Source of the DNA: Oscheius onirici
Lineage: Eukaryota; Nematoda; Chromadorea; Rhabditida; Rhabditidae
Reading direction: 5' to 3'
Assembly (NCBI GenBank): GCA_932521025.1
Contig: OW051470.1
Span: forward strand, 2,466,501 to 2,530,500
DNA length: 64,000 nucleotides
Made by a program: the position numbers and the translations under genes. Shown in pieces: positions 1 to 11,700 of the stretch. Position 1 is the first letter of the stretch. Each line of letters opens with the position of its first letter. The notes below the pieces were generated by a model. It saw nothing but the letters and a program-made list of their open reading frames with translations. It had not been told where the DNA came from and did not search any database.

Positions 1-39
1 GCAAAGAACAAGTCTGCGCCCAGAAATTTTTATTTGGAT

Positions 40-366
40 CTAGGCAGCAGAGAGGGGGATGGTGATGGATCCGGCGGGCTGGGCTCCCTCGAAGGCCGTC
101 TTGGCGTCAGCAGCATCGGCCGGAACGACGGCAAAGTGGACGACGAGCTTGTCTTCCTTGGCGCCTCCAGTCGTACGGGTGATCTCCAGCGGGGTGGCGG
201 CACCGGGTTCGACGAATCCGAAGACGGGCTTGATGCGGTACTCGTTGTTGTTGGAAGTCTTGACCTTGAAGGCCAGACGGTCCGTTCCGGTGTTGGCCAG
301 CTGGTGGGTAGAGGCTCCTCCAGTGGCAGGGACGGAGCAGGCGGGCGGATCGGCGGTCAGCGACAT
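40..366 (-). CDS. MSP-domain sperm-type protein (SSP-like), copy 1
   Basis: A single exon of 108 codons. The protein is almost entirely one major-sperm-protein domain, an immunoglobulin-like fold, with the typical nematode phrasing: DRLAFKVK near residue 29, EYRIKPVFGFVEPG near 42, and a C-terminal block ending in SITIPLSAA. The length matches the short SSP-type MSP proteins (about 109 residues) rather than classical MSP (127). In the family such proteins act in sperm motility or signalling; that role is inferred here. The start is the first ATG of the domain frame. An AATAAA lies just past the TAG stop. A nearly identical copy sits at 35911-36237; the coding parts differ at only a few bases and similarity stops about 20 bp upstream of the ATG. 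The downstream flank is cut by the window edge. Confidence 0.9.
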   Translation of the reverse strand: MSLTADPPACSVPATGGASTHQLANTGTDRLAFKVKTSNNNEYRIKPVFGFVEPGAATPLEITRTTGGAKEDKLVVHFAVVPADAADAKTAFEGAQPAGSITIPLSAA

Positions 367-1327
367 CTTCTTTGAAGTTATTCTTCGATTTCTCCTCCTT
401 TTATAGTTTTCTTTGATTGTAGATTAGAGCGTTTTCAGGAAACTTTTGCAACTTTTTGAAGAAACTTTCAAAAAACTGACAAATTGAAGTTACTGGGTAA
501 TTAAGTGGAATCCAGTCTGGAAGATAATTAGAGGGAGCGAACTTTGCTCCCTCTGGTAGACTGGAATAGACAAGGACACTTGAGCGTTGAAGCCAGACAA
601 CGTGAAAGTATGGTGATGTACTGCACTGCTCAAACCGAGACGGACATCGGTCGAAACGACGATGCCGCGTTTGAGGAAAACCCAAAAAATTCTGTAGACT
701 GAAGAGAGTTAGAAAAACAGGAATTATGGCTTCAAACATACCGGGTCGCTCGTAGCTGATTGACCCACTTGGCAATTGAGCATATCAAATTCAACCATAC
801 CCATAAATAGCTCCTGTAGAGAGACAGAGCAAATCCATTTTGCAAGGTCACTACCCAAAAGAAGTCTTTCCTGATCATTTCCCTGATCAGCTGTTCCATT
901 TCGATCACGGACTGTTCGGTGTTCGGCGAAAACGAACAACGAACGCGGACGTTCCCCCAACCCTGGTAGGAAAGAGAGTACACGAAAGAGAGTGAAATGG
1001 TAGAATTACAAGAATCGAAAGACTCGGCGACACAGCAAGATGAAATCCAGTGGTAGAAGCGGAACAAGAAGGTGCCATATACCACCACCAGGAGAAAACA
1101 AAAAGAAGTTCGAGAAGAAGACTAACAGTAAGAAGAAGGCTCAGTTCATACTGCTAACTATTCCGACAATGAGCTCTAACATGAATGGGCGAACGCGGAA
1201 GACAAGACGAAGGAGCGAGGAAGACCAGTTGCACTCCATACGAGAAGAAGCACTTGGGTAACATCAAAGAACTAAAAGACCCTTCGGTAGATCCACGAGA
1301 ATGCAAAGAGAGAAGTCTTGATAAGCT
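367..1327. other. No gene recognised
   Basis: I see no coding exon here that I can support. One minus-strand frame (about 732-900) reads as a short hydrophobic peptide, but nothing around it forms a gene model. Confidence 0.4.
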
Positions 1328-1612
1328 TCATTGCTCATTCATCACCATGGAAGCTTGTAGAATCGTCGACAGCCTACTTCTTGCTCTTTTTGCTCTTCTT
1401 GCTCTTTTTGCCCTTTTGCTCTTTTTGCCCTTCTTCACCTTGACTTTCTTGGCCTTGGGCATGTGCTCGAGTCTGTTCTTGGTCAGCTTGTTGACGATCA
1501 TCACGTTCAGGAAGGCGCAGATGCCGACTACCACAAATCCCACGAAGAAGGCGATCAGGAACGGCGGCCAGAAGATAGCGACGTCGTTTTCTTGCTGCAC
1601 CTCTTCGGGCAT
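1328..1612 (-). CDS. Small single-pass membrane protein with lysine-rich tail
   Basis: A 94-codon frame. Residues about 11-45 form one long hydrophobic segment (FLIAFFVGFVVVGICAFL), flanked by a short acidic N-terminus and a very basic C-terminus, which suggests a small membrane-anchored protein with a cytosolic basic tail. As read, the tail changes from K/S/G repeats to K/R/A repeats at an A run near 1410. A one-base shift there would keep the K/S/G pattern and end at a stop at 1374. That shift may be a sequence error or a real change. No family recognised. The start is the only ATG ahead of the hydrophobic segment. Confidence 0.5.
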   Translation of the reverse strand: MPEEVQQENDVAIFWPPFLIAFFVGFVVVGICAFLNVMIVNKLTKNRLEHMPKAKKVKVKKGKKSKRAKRARRAKRARSRLSTILQASMVMNEQ

Positions 1613-2127
1613 TTTCTTCGAGGAGTGTTCCGTGTGGCTGGCGACTGAACAATGACTCTCACTCTACTTGAGTTAACTCGTCTTGTCGAGATAAGCAGAA
1701 AACAACATTTTGGAGGATTACCAAAGAAACTATCGAATTGCATTCAAACTGATGGATTAGATCTCAAACTCGACAGTAATAGCTCTCGAGTTTAACACAA
1801 TCGAATGTGGCAGTCTCTCAAAGGTTAGAAAAAGAGAAACGATGACAAAGAAAAACAATACTTTTCTATACTCCCCAGTATTTCGTCACAATCTCTTGTC
1901 TCCGTCCGTCAGTGTGTAGTCTACTGAAACAGCATGGACCATAACACGAGAGACAGCAGAAAACAGGACAGTAACAATTGAGTCAAAGTGTAACAAACAG
2001 ATGAGTCCGAACAGACAGATATAAGAACCCGTAGGTACCCGAAGGTTAGCCGGAGCTCACTCAAAAGCTGAATTCTTGACTGGACTGTTTTTATACGTAA
2101 AATGTTCCCTCTAAATACCCTTTTCAG
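1613..2127. other. No gene recognised
   Basis: This stretch should hold the first exon(s) of the membrane protein that follows at 2128, but I could not fix a start or donor site. Confidence 0.4.
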
Positions 2128-2681
2128 CTAATCCCCTTCTACATCTACTCCATGTATGTCGATTTGCCTCATCCTCAGTTGTATGCCCTCCGTGGAATGG
2201 TCTGTCTGATGTGTCTCATGTTCCAAGGCCTTGTGGTCGTTCTGAATAAGCAGGTTGCCAAGGTGCTTTTATTTCTCGGGGTATTTAAAGGACTGCCTAG
2301 GGAGAAGTCTACTCCGACTGTAAGACAATTGGACAAGTAGTCATCATTCTATTCGTTCTTTGGGTTCTCTCACCCCTTTTCGGCATTGTTTCTCTCCTCG
2401 ATGGGAACTTTCGTAGGCTTTTTGAGGGTTCATTGTACATTCTATTTTCAGTGATAGCAGTAGTCTTCATTGTGAACTGCTTGGCCCTGTCCGTCGTCTA
2501 CATTTGGATTCTCCAGCGGCCACTTCGGCAAACCTCGGCGATAACTGGCTGCTCAGACTCTGAGATGATTCTCTTCTTACTAATCGGCGTCGTTTTGTTT
2601 GCCTTCGGTATTTTCAAGGCACACAGTCTGCTGAAGGTTGAGGCAGTTCTGAAGTCGCAGAATGTGACAAGGTTGAATTGA
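2128..2681 (+). CDS. Multi-pass membrane protein, 5' end not found
   Basis: Two exons join in phase: 2128-2262 (after a TTTTCAG acceptor; it could instead start at the ATG at 2152) and 2301-2681, across a 38 bp GT..AG intron. The joined frame runs about 45+126 codons. It shows at least four hydrophobic segments: around MVCLMCLMFQGLVVVL, VVIILFVLWVLSPLFG, ILFSVIAVVFIVNCLALSVV and ILFLLIGVVLFAFGIF. The C-terminus is short and polar. This is the layout of a four-helix or larger membrane protein, but I recognise no family. The intron carries the motif TTTAAAGGACTGCCT discussed in the findings. Confidence 0.6.
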
Positions 2682-3391
2682 ATTTCGTGGTTTTGAAGCC
2701 ATTGAGAAAATATAAAGATTTATCGCCATTAATTTAGTGTTCGGTACAAGAATATATCAGTGGGGACAAGAAAAGAGATGGGGAAAATGGCTACAGAAAT
2801 AATAAACGAGAGACGTTCAGTCGTAAAAAAAAGGGCGAAAGTGACCGGAGAGAGATATACACGTCGTGAGTATAAGGAAATGGGCTGATCAGAAGTACCT
2901 TCACCATCTAGTTGGATGACGTGAAGAGCCTCAAAAGGCAGAAAAGTTGAAGAATTCGAGGTCGAAAACAAACCTCGGCTATTGTTTGTTGTTGAGGAAG
3001 AATTATTCCGCAATCGAGGCATTTAACGAGGATTGGAGCGAAACGGATTCTGGAATACAATGAACGTTAATTGGAACTAAACGGAATCTTGGAACTAATG
3101 GCTATACTTATAGTCATCGTTTTCCAATCTGAAAAGAGGAATGATCCATGAATTGGCAGGCGGATATGAAGGAAAGCCAAGATGGCAGTTCTGAGGTACA
3201 GAAGGAGACTTTTGCCATAGAACAGTCTGAACAACAAAACGAGACGTCCTGGTTTCCCAAATCAGTCTAAATACTGTTTTCTCTAGCCTGTAGACAAGTT
3301 ACTAGCTGCTTTTAGACATACAGATTACTGGTAAGAGCAGGCATCTTCACACCAAAAGCTTGCCTTCTAACTCTACTTCTCTTAGATCTCT
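2682..3391. other. No gene recognised
   Basis: AT-rich, purine-biased sequence with only short frames. No supported feature. Confidence 0.4.
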
Positions 3392-3750
3392 TCAGCAGAA
3401 GATACAACATTCTTCACTGAATTTATATGTACAATCTCTCACGTGTCCCAGTGTCTCTATAATATATTCATCGTCTTTCTCCTTGCCATCTTCCTTATCG
3501 GGATCATCTTCTTCATTCTCCGCTTTCTTCTCTCCAGAGTTCGTCTTCTTTCTGCTTTCATCACTCTTCTTCCTTTCATTCCGTTCCTCCTCCCTTTCCC
3601 CTTTCTTCTTCTCCTTTTTATCCGACTTCGACCCACTATTTTTTCGTTCGTCCTCCTGCTTCTCCACAGACTTCTCTTTCGGACTTCTTTTTCTCCTCCT
3701 GCTTGTCTTTTTCCACCGACTTTGGGCTCTTCCTCTTCTCTTCAGGTCTC
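3392..3750 (-). repeat. Low-complexity K/E/S-rich coding-like stretch
   Basis: On the minus strand this is a purine tract that reads as lysine/glutamate/serine-rich peptide in more than one frame. The phrase SPKSVE recurs in one frame and a matching KEKSVEK phrase appears in another, so a repetitive charged coding stretch has probably suffered a one-base shift. It lies directly downstream of the RER1-like stop at 3751. It may be the tail of a longer gene or an independent low-complexity tract. Confidence 0.35.
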
Positions 3751-4144
3751 TCAACAGACTTCGGACTCTTGTTCCTCTCCTCCTGTCGAGACTGATGGAG
3801 AGACGGTCCAGGATCCCATGACGACTTTGCCCGTATCTTCTCTACCCGCCATTTTGGGTTTGCCGAATGTGAACGGAATGTACTTATACTTTGATCATGT
3901 GCTGAATAAGAATGTACTTTGTGGGAAAATTGAAAAGAAATACCATAATTGCCTCTTCATGGTGAGACAGAATAGAATGAAGTACACGACGAGAATCGGC
4001 CAGAAAACGGGCACGTTGAAGAATTCGAAGAACGTGCAGAAGATGGAATTGACGGTGGCCTTTGTCGTAGAGTACCAGAATTTGAACTCGGGCAGTCGTC
4101 TCATGAATGGCCGGAACGTCGTTCGTCGTCAAACGACACAGGTC
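3751..4144 (-). pseudogene. rer-1: RER1-like C-terminal fragment with frameshifts
   Basis: RER1 is a Golgi membrane protein that returns ER residents. One frame gives [14 protein letters not shown], then a membrane segment containing [18 protein letters not shown], then LTMKRQ. A second block gives HMIK, then (shifted by one base) KYIPFTFGKPKMAGREDTGK, very close to the nematode RER1 C-terminus. Lesions seen: two bases missing before FRPF (near 4120); an extra A in the HMIK codons (near 3890); and no splice choice between MKRQ and HMIK that keeps frame. The N-terminal half, with the first membrane segments, is not found upstream. It is either a decayed partial copy or a real gene with consensus errors. 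Only about 110 residues are recognisable. Confidence 0.7.
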
Positions 4145-4877
4145 TGGAGATGTAGCAAGAAACTGTTTCGGTATAATCGAAGAGGAAACTGTTGTATCGG
4201 CATACATTTCATATTTCCCGCCAATCATTATGGTCCCGTCGCGATTGTACAGTAACCCAAATGTTCTACGCGCCGTCTTTGATTGTCCCCAGTTCTAGAG
4301 TTCTGTTCTTGGTTACCACACTGAGTGGTCGTTGTTATATTTCTCTTATTTCATAATAAACTTGAATATAAAACCAAGCCCCACGTGTTCACCACAAACT
4401 GTGTTAGTCTGAAAGTCTCAGACATAACAGAAACTCGGTAATTTTGTTTTCTTGCCCGTATGTTCTCATCTCTGTCATCTCGCACACTGTATTGTCTGTT
4501 CATTTTGTGTTGAATACTGTTCATTTACCGATTTCTCTCCCACTTCAGTGCCCGGTCCAGCAACTACAACTCTGCTCTGGAAAGAAAGGAACAACTACTG
4601 AACTATTGTTCACTCTGTCTCTACCACGAGTTCTCTTTCGCATGCATCAACATGTGGAAAGCGAATAAGCAAAAAAAAAAATTCTGTACCCTACTGGGCC
4701 ATTGAACAAAGTTAGTTGCTGCAAACAGATACTGCCAGAAGACTCTCTGGTGTCTGGCACAGTTTTATTCACAGGTAGGGAATCAGCTAACTAGTCTTTT
4801 AGCGCTTGGAAGAGAATCTTCTAAGCTGTAATTGAGTGAATAAAGAGAAAAGATTATACAATTATTCATTTAATCAT
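4145..4877. other. No gene recognised
   Basis: No supported exon. The missing RER1 N-terminus was looked for here on the minus strand and not seen. Confidence 0.4.
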
Positions 4878-6471
4878 TCAATTTCTTCTAAATCCTGGTC
4901 TGGAGATATATTCGACGACTTCTTCGACCATTTCTTCTCCAAAAACGAGTTCATGGCTGATTGCCGACAAGTAAATGGACCGATTGTGCAATTCGGTCCT
5001 GTACTCGTCCTTCGTCCCAACTCTTCTGCGCACAAATTCGAAACGACGGTTCTCCTCGTAAAGTCCCCTTCTGTACATGATCTCTCTGGTCGTACTGTAA
5101 CAATAAAAATGAGAATAGTCCTTTAAAAAAAGGCTCACCTCTTTTCGCGCTTCTTCAACATTTCCAGCCAACGCTCGACGAAGGCGAGCAGACCGTCGTG
5201 GGTCAGTTTGACGGCCGGAAGAGGAGTGAACAACTTCAGCCAAGACATGGTGTTTTCACGGGCGAAGCGGATGAACAGAATGATGCTTCTAGCAATCTGG
5301 AAATGATTCCTTTCTTCAAAGTTCTATCGTCTCTTGTGTAACTGCTAGGGAAAACACTATAAGTCAGCTGGACCAGACTAACCGATCCTAGAGATCTGAC
5401 ATGAACCCTTTCTCCAAAAGCAGTCTAATTCCCTACTCCTGTTTCCTGCCAGTAAATTCGTGGCACACGTGGCTATGCTCTTTCTAGACAGATCATGGTA
5501 GGTCGTCAATGGGCACCGCACTATCTTCCCACACTTCAAGAAGAAGGTCGGAGGGAGCGTGAAAGCTGCTTCCATTGAGGAGGGGATTCTACATAGGTTC
5601 GTTGTACTCTGTGTTCTCTGCCTCTCGGTTTGATCCAAACTTAGAAAAGTGTACTCTCCTTTTCCCTTCTTTAATCTCTTCCCTTTCCCACAAGCTCCTC
5701 AAGGTGGTCTTGAGCAGTCTTTTTACAGTTTTGTGTCATATAACGCACCATTGGTGGCTTGGGGGGGGGGGGGGGGTGCTACTCTGCATCCCAGAGAGCT
5801 GTATTCTGACATAAGACAAGGAACGTTTTCTAATTGAGATTTTCTCCTTGTTCTTTCTCATTTTACGGCTTTGTAGCACTATTGTCCCGGTCATTGGCAA
5901 AGAATTGAGTCAGGGCACAAACCAACCCAGACCAAAGCTGAATGTTAGCCTATAGTACAAGAGGAGCGCCGTGTATCTGGGTCTGGTCACACATTTGGTG
6001 ACCAGTGTGCCCCATCCTCCGACCCAAAGGAGTGGGAGCACCCCCAGGCTTGTCCATCGTGTTTCGACCAAATTTCGTCATAGTAAAATCGCCCTCTGCT
6101 CCCCTCCCTTTCCCTACCAATGTTTGTCCCATACGACAAATGAATATCTACTCACCAACTGGATGGGCTTCCTCTCAATATCCAGCTTCTGACCCTCAAT
6201 GGTACTCCGACAGTGTGACAGCTCGTTTCGGAAGAGATCCTTTCCGTTGTAGAAACTGAAGAGACTGAGAACAAGACGGACCTCTTCCCACCGTTCGCAG
6301 TGCTTCTCGACCAGACTGCGCATGCTCTTGTTCGTGCGAGCTATTCTTCCGAGAGTCGGAGCTGACATCTGTCATTTCAGTTAAAAAAACAGTGGAACTA
6401 AACCATACCTTGTCCCTAATCTGACACAAAACTCCGTAGGGAAGAGAATTGAAGGGGACGGGAGGATACAT
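4878..6471 (-). CDS. F-box protein
   Basis: Four exons, high to low: 6409-6471, 6156-6368, 5139-5296, 4878-5094. They total 651 bases, 216 residues, in frame throughout. The N-terminus is F-box-like: FNSLPYGVLCQIRDK followed by LGRIARTNKSMRSLVEK, which fits a SKP1-binding role in an SCF ubiquitin ligase. The remainder has no domain I can name and is probably the substrate-binding part. Introns are 40, about 860 and 44 bp. The long one (5297-6155) includes a run of 16 G at 5761-5776. An in-frame ATG further upstream at 6537 is an alternative start. Nematodes carry large, fast-evolving F-box families, consistent with the poor match beyond the F-box. Confidence 0.7.
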
Positions 6472-7073
6472 TGTCAACTGAGGACAAGCGCTCTCTTTTA
6501 TAGGTTTGTGGAAAATACCCGCTTGTAAAAACAACAAAAAGTTAACGTTGGAAGATCATAGCTTTTCATAAAATACTTTTTGGATATGAGGCCAGAATCG
6601 TGGTGAGACCGATGCTAGGAACTATGGGATAAAATGACAGTAACTGGTAAGATTTGAAGGCAATAATCTTTGAAATCATTCTTAACTCTCTCCAAAACTA
6701 ATTGAAAAATATCAAATTGTCCTAATCAGTAGCTGCAAGACGAGAACCTTCCCCTATCTTTCTGCTGTTCTCACACCCGTATCGCATCGTTGCACCAGGC
6801 CAGTGGGGGTATATAGGCGACCCGACTCGCCTGGAACGAACTGCTGCAATGAGGACAAACTTAGGACACCTTTGGAGGGCCTCGGTTCGCTGAAAGGAAA
6901 AACTATTAGCCTTACTGAGCAACATTTTGCCTTTTTTATGTCTTTTAAAGACATAAACAAATAAATAAACGTTTATTAAAGTTGGTCCCAAGAGGATGGA
7001 CAGTACCCCGTACTGACCACGATCACAATGATACAGAAACATTTTTTCGAGAAAGTTACAGCTTCCCCACTTG
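6472..7073. other. Intergenic, no gene recognised
   Basis: This lies between the F-box gene and the neuropeptide gene, both on the minus strand. A 106-codon minus frame (6722-7042) has no recognisable content and overlaps what is more likely the 3' flank of the neuropeptide gene. Confidence 0.4.
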
Positions 7074-7499
7074 TTAGAATCGTCGTCGTTTCTCTTCTAC
7101 AATCGGCTGTGGCATGCTGCTGAACATCTCCAGACAGTTCCTAAAGATTCTTTTCAATTACTGTAACCCAAAAATAGCTACCTAAATTGGTCATTCCTAA
7201 AACATTTGCTCCTACATTCAGCTCGCATATTGGGTTTTTCGGGGCTGAACATCTCGTGGCACATTTCGCATATCCTGTCCATTGCCTGGTGTACCGACGG
7301 CTTACTGTAGACCTGAAGAGGAAGTAAGAGACTCTTTTGGAAGGGAACAAACCTTGCAATTCTTCAGAGACGGATCCGATCTGAGAGCTAGAAGATGGGC
7401 ACAGGAAGAGGACTGTATCAAGAGACAGAGGAAAAAGAGAAAGAGAGTCCTTTTGACTGAGGATACTGTAGAGACTCTAGCTAGTGTTGACAGACTCAT
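7074..7499 (-). CDS. CHH/ITP-family (ion transport peptide-like) neuropeptide precursor
   Basis: Three exons, 7353-7499, 7182-7312 and 7074-7140, give 345 bases and 114 residues. The N-terminus has a hydrophobic signal segment (LFLFFLCLLIQSSSCA). The mature part has exactly six cysteines in CHH/MIH/ITP order: NC, then VYSKPSVHQAMDRICEMC, AECRSKCF, and NDQFRNCLEMF. Arthropod ITP has the same spacing and a similar LDRICEDC core. In that family the six cysteines form three disulphides and the product is secreted. The C-terminus ends in basic residues. Introns are 40 and 41 bp. An acceptor-like CAG lies two bases before the ATG, consistent with trans-splicing. Function in this animal is inferred from family only. 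Confidence 0.85.
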
Positions 7500-8630
7500 T
7501 TCTGAAACTGATTAGTGTTGAATAAGAGTGAGAAGAATGTGGGACGGAAGGAAACTGGTGGTATTTCCCAGGAGTTGGACTCTTGGTAATGGTATGGAGT
7601 ATGAGACTTTTGGAAAGGGTACAGAATAAGGGCTTCAGAACAAGATTAAGAGTCAAGAGGAGCCAAACACACCCAGTTCAGGATAATGTCAGGCACTGCG
7701 GCTTCAAGAGTCTACTTGACAGTTCTCAAGACTCTTTGAAACTGATCAGTATGCATCCAAAGAAAATGTGGAATACGGCAAAAAGAGCACGAGTACGGGA
7801 AAGTATAGCGGAAGAGTGGAATTTCTCAAGACTCTGACTTTCCGAAACGGAATAGGAAGAGTATTTTTCTGAGAGAGTACAGTAAGAGTATAAGTCGAGT
7901 GGAATTTCACTCCAGACCAAGAGCATGAGTTCAGACCAATCCTACTGATACGGGAATGAGTCTGTGAAAATAAGGGTAAGGGTCAAGAGTACTGGACAAC
8001 TGGATAAGGAAATAGTATGAGTCATACAGACCACTGAAAGAATCTAAAGACCATCGGTCCCCTTTATATACCGTCCGGACCGGTGATCTTTGGATATCTC
8101 TCCGGTCATGACGTAGACGACCATCAAAGGTCAGCAAGACGCCTCTTAACGTAATTATTCGGGTCGGGGGAGATTCCCAAAAAATGATTTATTCTAGAAA
8201 CTGATTTTATTACACAAAGGGGAGGCGAAGAATAGCGTCTGACAGTCATTTTTACCCTCAGCGAGGGAGGAAACGTGATATAGCTGAGGTAGTTTATCTC
8301 TAGAGGTCAGAGTGGGGAAAAAGAGACAAATAGCTGTGAACTGAGTCATTGAATAGAGGCGAGCATAGTGCAAATTTGAGCAGAAAAACACGCGACGCAA
8401 TAGAACGGGGGACTGGAAGTGTACTCTTGGAACAGTGTTTTGCAAAAGGGCCGGTAAATAAGGCGCCTAATCTGTCAGGCGGTCAGTGACCAATTGTTCA
8501 AAGAATGTTGTCCATCTTTTCGAGAGTCTATAGGTCTAAAATTGGATGGGGAAGTGTGAAAACGCCCATGATTTGTTTGTTTACTCGCCGGTCCAGAAAA
8601 TCACTCACACCTGAAAACGCCACCAACGTG
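7500..8630. other. Intergenic, purine-rich on the plus strand
   Basis: No supported gene. Marked A/G excess on the plus strand begins here and continues beyond the tRNA. Confidence 0.4.
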
Positions 8631-8714
8631 CCGTCGATAGCTCAGTTGGTAGAGCGGAGGACTGTAGCCAGTTCAGATATCCTTAGGTCACTGGTTCGAA
8701 TCCGGTTCGACGGA
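8631..8714 (+). tRNA. tRNA-Tyr (anticodon GTA), with intron
   Basis: Acceptor strands CCGTCGA (8631-8637) and TCGACGG (8707-8713) pair fully and are followed by discriminator A. The D arm (GCTCAGTTGGTAGAGC) and T arm (GGTTCGAATCC) are standard. The anticodon arm is GAGGA-CTGTA-G, then about 11 extra bases, then A-TCCTT. This is the usual intron-containing nematode tRNA-Tyr design. It has internal A and B boxes, so it should be transcribed by polymerase III. Confidence 0.95.
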
Positions 8715-11700
8715 ATGCTTTTTGCCTTTTTTTATCTTTTCAGGTTCACAAAGTTTGTGAGACGTGATAAATGAGATGACTACGTGATTTTGTTTTCTCC
8801 ATTCTGAGTCAATAAAGCGGAAAATGAGGAGAGAAAGAGAGAAGCACAGACATACCCTCTAACCCCATCTTTTATAGGTAGATAATATGAGAAAAAACTG
8901 AATGGAAGTGACTAACAGAAACATAACACTGACATTGCACTGGGAACGAGATGAAAAAAGCTTGAATGTGAGTCAAGAGAGGAACAGATGCAGCCTGATG
9001 ACATGGAGGATATGATCCGCTTATCCGATTCCCCAACCAAAACAGACTTTCTAACCTTTTTGAACAATTAATCGGATTTGAACGAGTTATCGTCACCCAC
9101 ACGCATCCAAATACTTAACAATGAAGGCGCAGTAGACCGTGATCTCTTCTCAGTTATCTCTCCGTATAGTAACTGGAAAAGGACACTATCAGTGGCGAGA
9201 GAGTACACGTGACAGGACTGGGAAAGGATTTCCGAAGAGGAGGCGAAACCCACTCGAGAGAGAATGGGAGTGCACCTGGCTTTTATGTTAGTGTTTCCGG
9301 CGTGTCGGGAGGAACGGGCATCCTTCTAGAGGTTATTTTGGACATGCGATCAGGAGTCTGTCTCTTTGGATCGGAAGGAGATCCTTTGGGTTAGAGAGAT
9401 GACAAGAAGGGATATTTTTTTACGAACAAGAAAATAGAGATTCTTCTACTAGCAATGTTAAACAATTTCAAATTTTGGCGGACCTGTCGCTATAAATGTA
9501 CAGAGGACTGTTCTTTCCAGAACTTTGAACATCTTTGGAAATCATCATGAACGACAAGAAAAACAGTTGCAAGTGTGAGAGAATCGAGTATTTGAAACTA
9601 TACTTGATGAAGGGACGATCGGAATAAGATCCAAGATGGGCTCTTTAAAAGAACTGCTCGTTCCCACCGTCTCGTGACTTCCGAATTTGCTTCTGTTCAC
9701 AAGCCCTACCCAGTTTCTCTTCAGAAAACAGTCAGTATTTAAGCAAGAAAGACATGTCGAAAGTCGGCCGAACAAGACTCATGTTTGCCAAAACGTAAAG
9801 CATATGAATGGACTCAGTTTCGTCTGTAATTGACTAGGAATATGTCCAAGGAGAACGGTTTGAGAATGATCTGATTGAGAGATCGTAAAGAGTGGGCAGG
9901 ATTTGGCAGACGGTCAGAAGAAAACTGAAAGATACGTGTCTTTGATCTAGATCGCTATTGAAAAAGAAAATAGAAACTTTTTTCTTGTGTCCCCTTACGT
10001 CCTCGTGTGCTTTGCATTATTTTGTCATTTTCGAATGACTTCATGAAAATCTAGTTAACTGGAAAGCAATCGTACTTCGAACAAGACTGCTCTCAGAATG
10101 AAATATAATGTTTTTTGAACGAGGAACTTGTTAAATAACGAACGGACAATGGGAACCATGAGAATGTGACGGAGGTCAAGAGAATGAATCGAATTTAGGA
10201 AAGGTCCACGCTCCGTTGAATCTGACTCATTCATGGAGAATCTAACAATGTGTACTTGCTATTTTTACGATATTCATATTGAACTCTCTCACTTTACTTT
10301 TCCATGTAATCTTGCGCGAAATATATAATTTCTAAATAATTCAATTTCTTGTTTTTCAAGGGCGTTTTTAGTCTAACACCTGCTCGAAAGACCAAAGTCG
10401 GCTAGACTGAATAAAATAGTAGAAGGTTCTTGAGGTACAATGATGCCAAAAGGAGACTTTCAGGTGTGTAGATGAGGGATTGTGGAGCTGTTGGCAGAGT
10501 AAATTAATATTTAAAGGCGATGCTGGTAGTAGTGAGCTGTTCAGAAGGACCCTTTCGGGACTGACAAAACAAGTGTCCAGGTCTAGAAGAACCTCCAGAA
10601 TGGAATGGATTTGATCAGAAGGTACAAGATTGAGAGAATTGAGACAACCAGTCGCTAGCACTTCTTGGAACGATTTGACTCTAATTTGTGCCTTGTGAAG
10701 AGTTATCTTTTCAATGATGCGAAGCAGTTCTGTAAAGAGACGTCTCTAGCAGATGTGTTGTATAAATAGGATCAGAGTCGAGAATGAGATGGCCTACGAG
10801 GAAGTATTCGTCTGTACGAGGATGTACATTGTAACATCAGTCAGGTCATGGCAAAACGGATAAAATAGCGAAAAGAACAGAAAGTTGGAGCAGCCTTTAC
10901 TGGGGAAGATTTGGAGAAACGGAAACAGACTTCTAAATGACGAGTAAAAACAAATAGAGAAAAACTTTGTTCAGATTTACCTTTCCTGGTCAAAGAAATA
11001 TCTCTCTAAAACAAATAGACTAGTTTGCGATGTAAATAGGAGCCGGAACTAGTAGAACAGTTTCCCATAACAATGACCTTATCTCCGCATTCGAAAAAGG
11101 CAGAAGGACGACGAAACCATTCCAGGCCACCATGAGAGTTAGGAAAAACAGCTGAGAGGGTACTAAAGATAACAAATTAGACTCGTCGTCCAGAATTTTA
11201 TGGCCTGATAAGAGGGTTCTGGAGGAGAGACTGGAGGAAGTTCCCGATTATTTGAACGGGGTCTGGCTGAATCAGACGGAGAGTCGAGTGGCCTCTAACT
11301 CCTACACAAAACACGCGTCACTTACCCGGTTTGTCCGTGGACAGAGAGGGAGTAGATCATGCAATTCAAGGACTGAGTCAGGAGAGTAAGAGGAAAAGTC
11401 AACATGTCCTTTCAGAGAGTCACTCCCACTCTTTCAGTCAGATGAAGAAAAACTGACCAGGATCTCATGTCCTGGTCAGGCTTTGGGGAATAATGGGACC
11501 TTTTCTAGACTCTTTGAGCTGTAACCCAGTTCAATGGGAGCATAGTTGAACTAATTCTGGGGATCACACACATCTTGTACAAACATAGAAAAGGACAAAA
11601 GATTAGGCGCCTGGCCTCGGGGACCAGATGGAAATGTCAGCAGAGTATTTGAAAATAGTAGCTCTCTTGATCCCGAACGAAATGAGAAGGGAGCGTGAAT

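Noticed and set aside
36-406. Plus-strand frames across the MSP gene
   Set aside because: Open only because the MSP codons have strong third-position bias. The minus strand carries the recognisable domain.
3443-4255. 270-codon plus-strand frame
   Set aside because: It is the shadow of the charged low-complexity tract and RER1-like fragment on the minus strand. The composition (runs of F/L/S) is what an antisense of K/E-rich coding gives.
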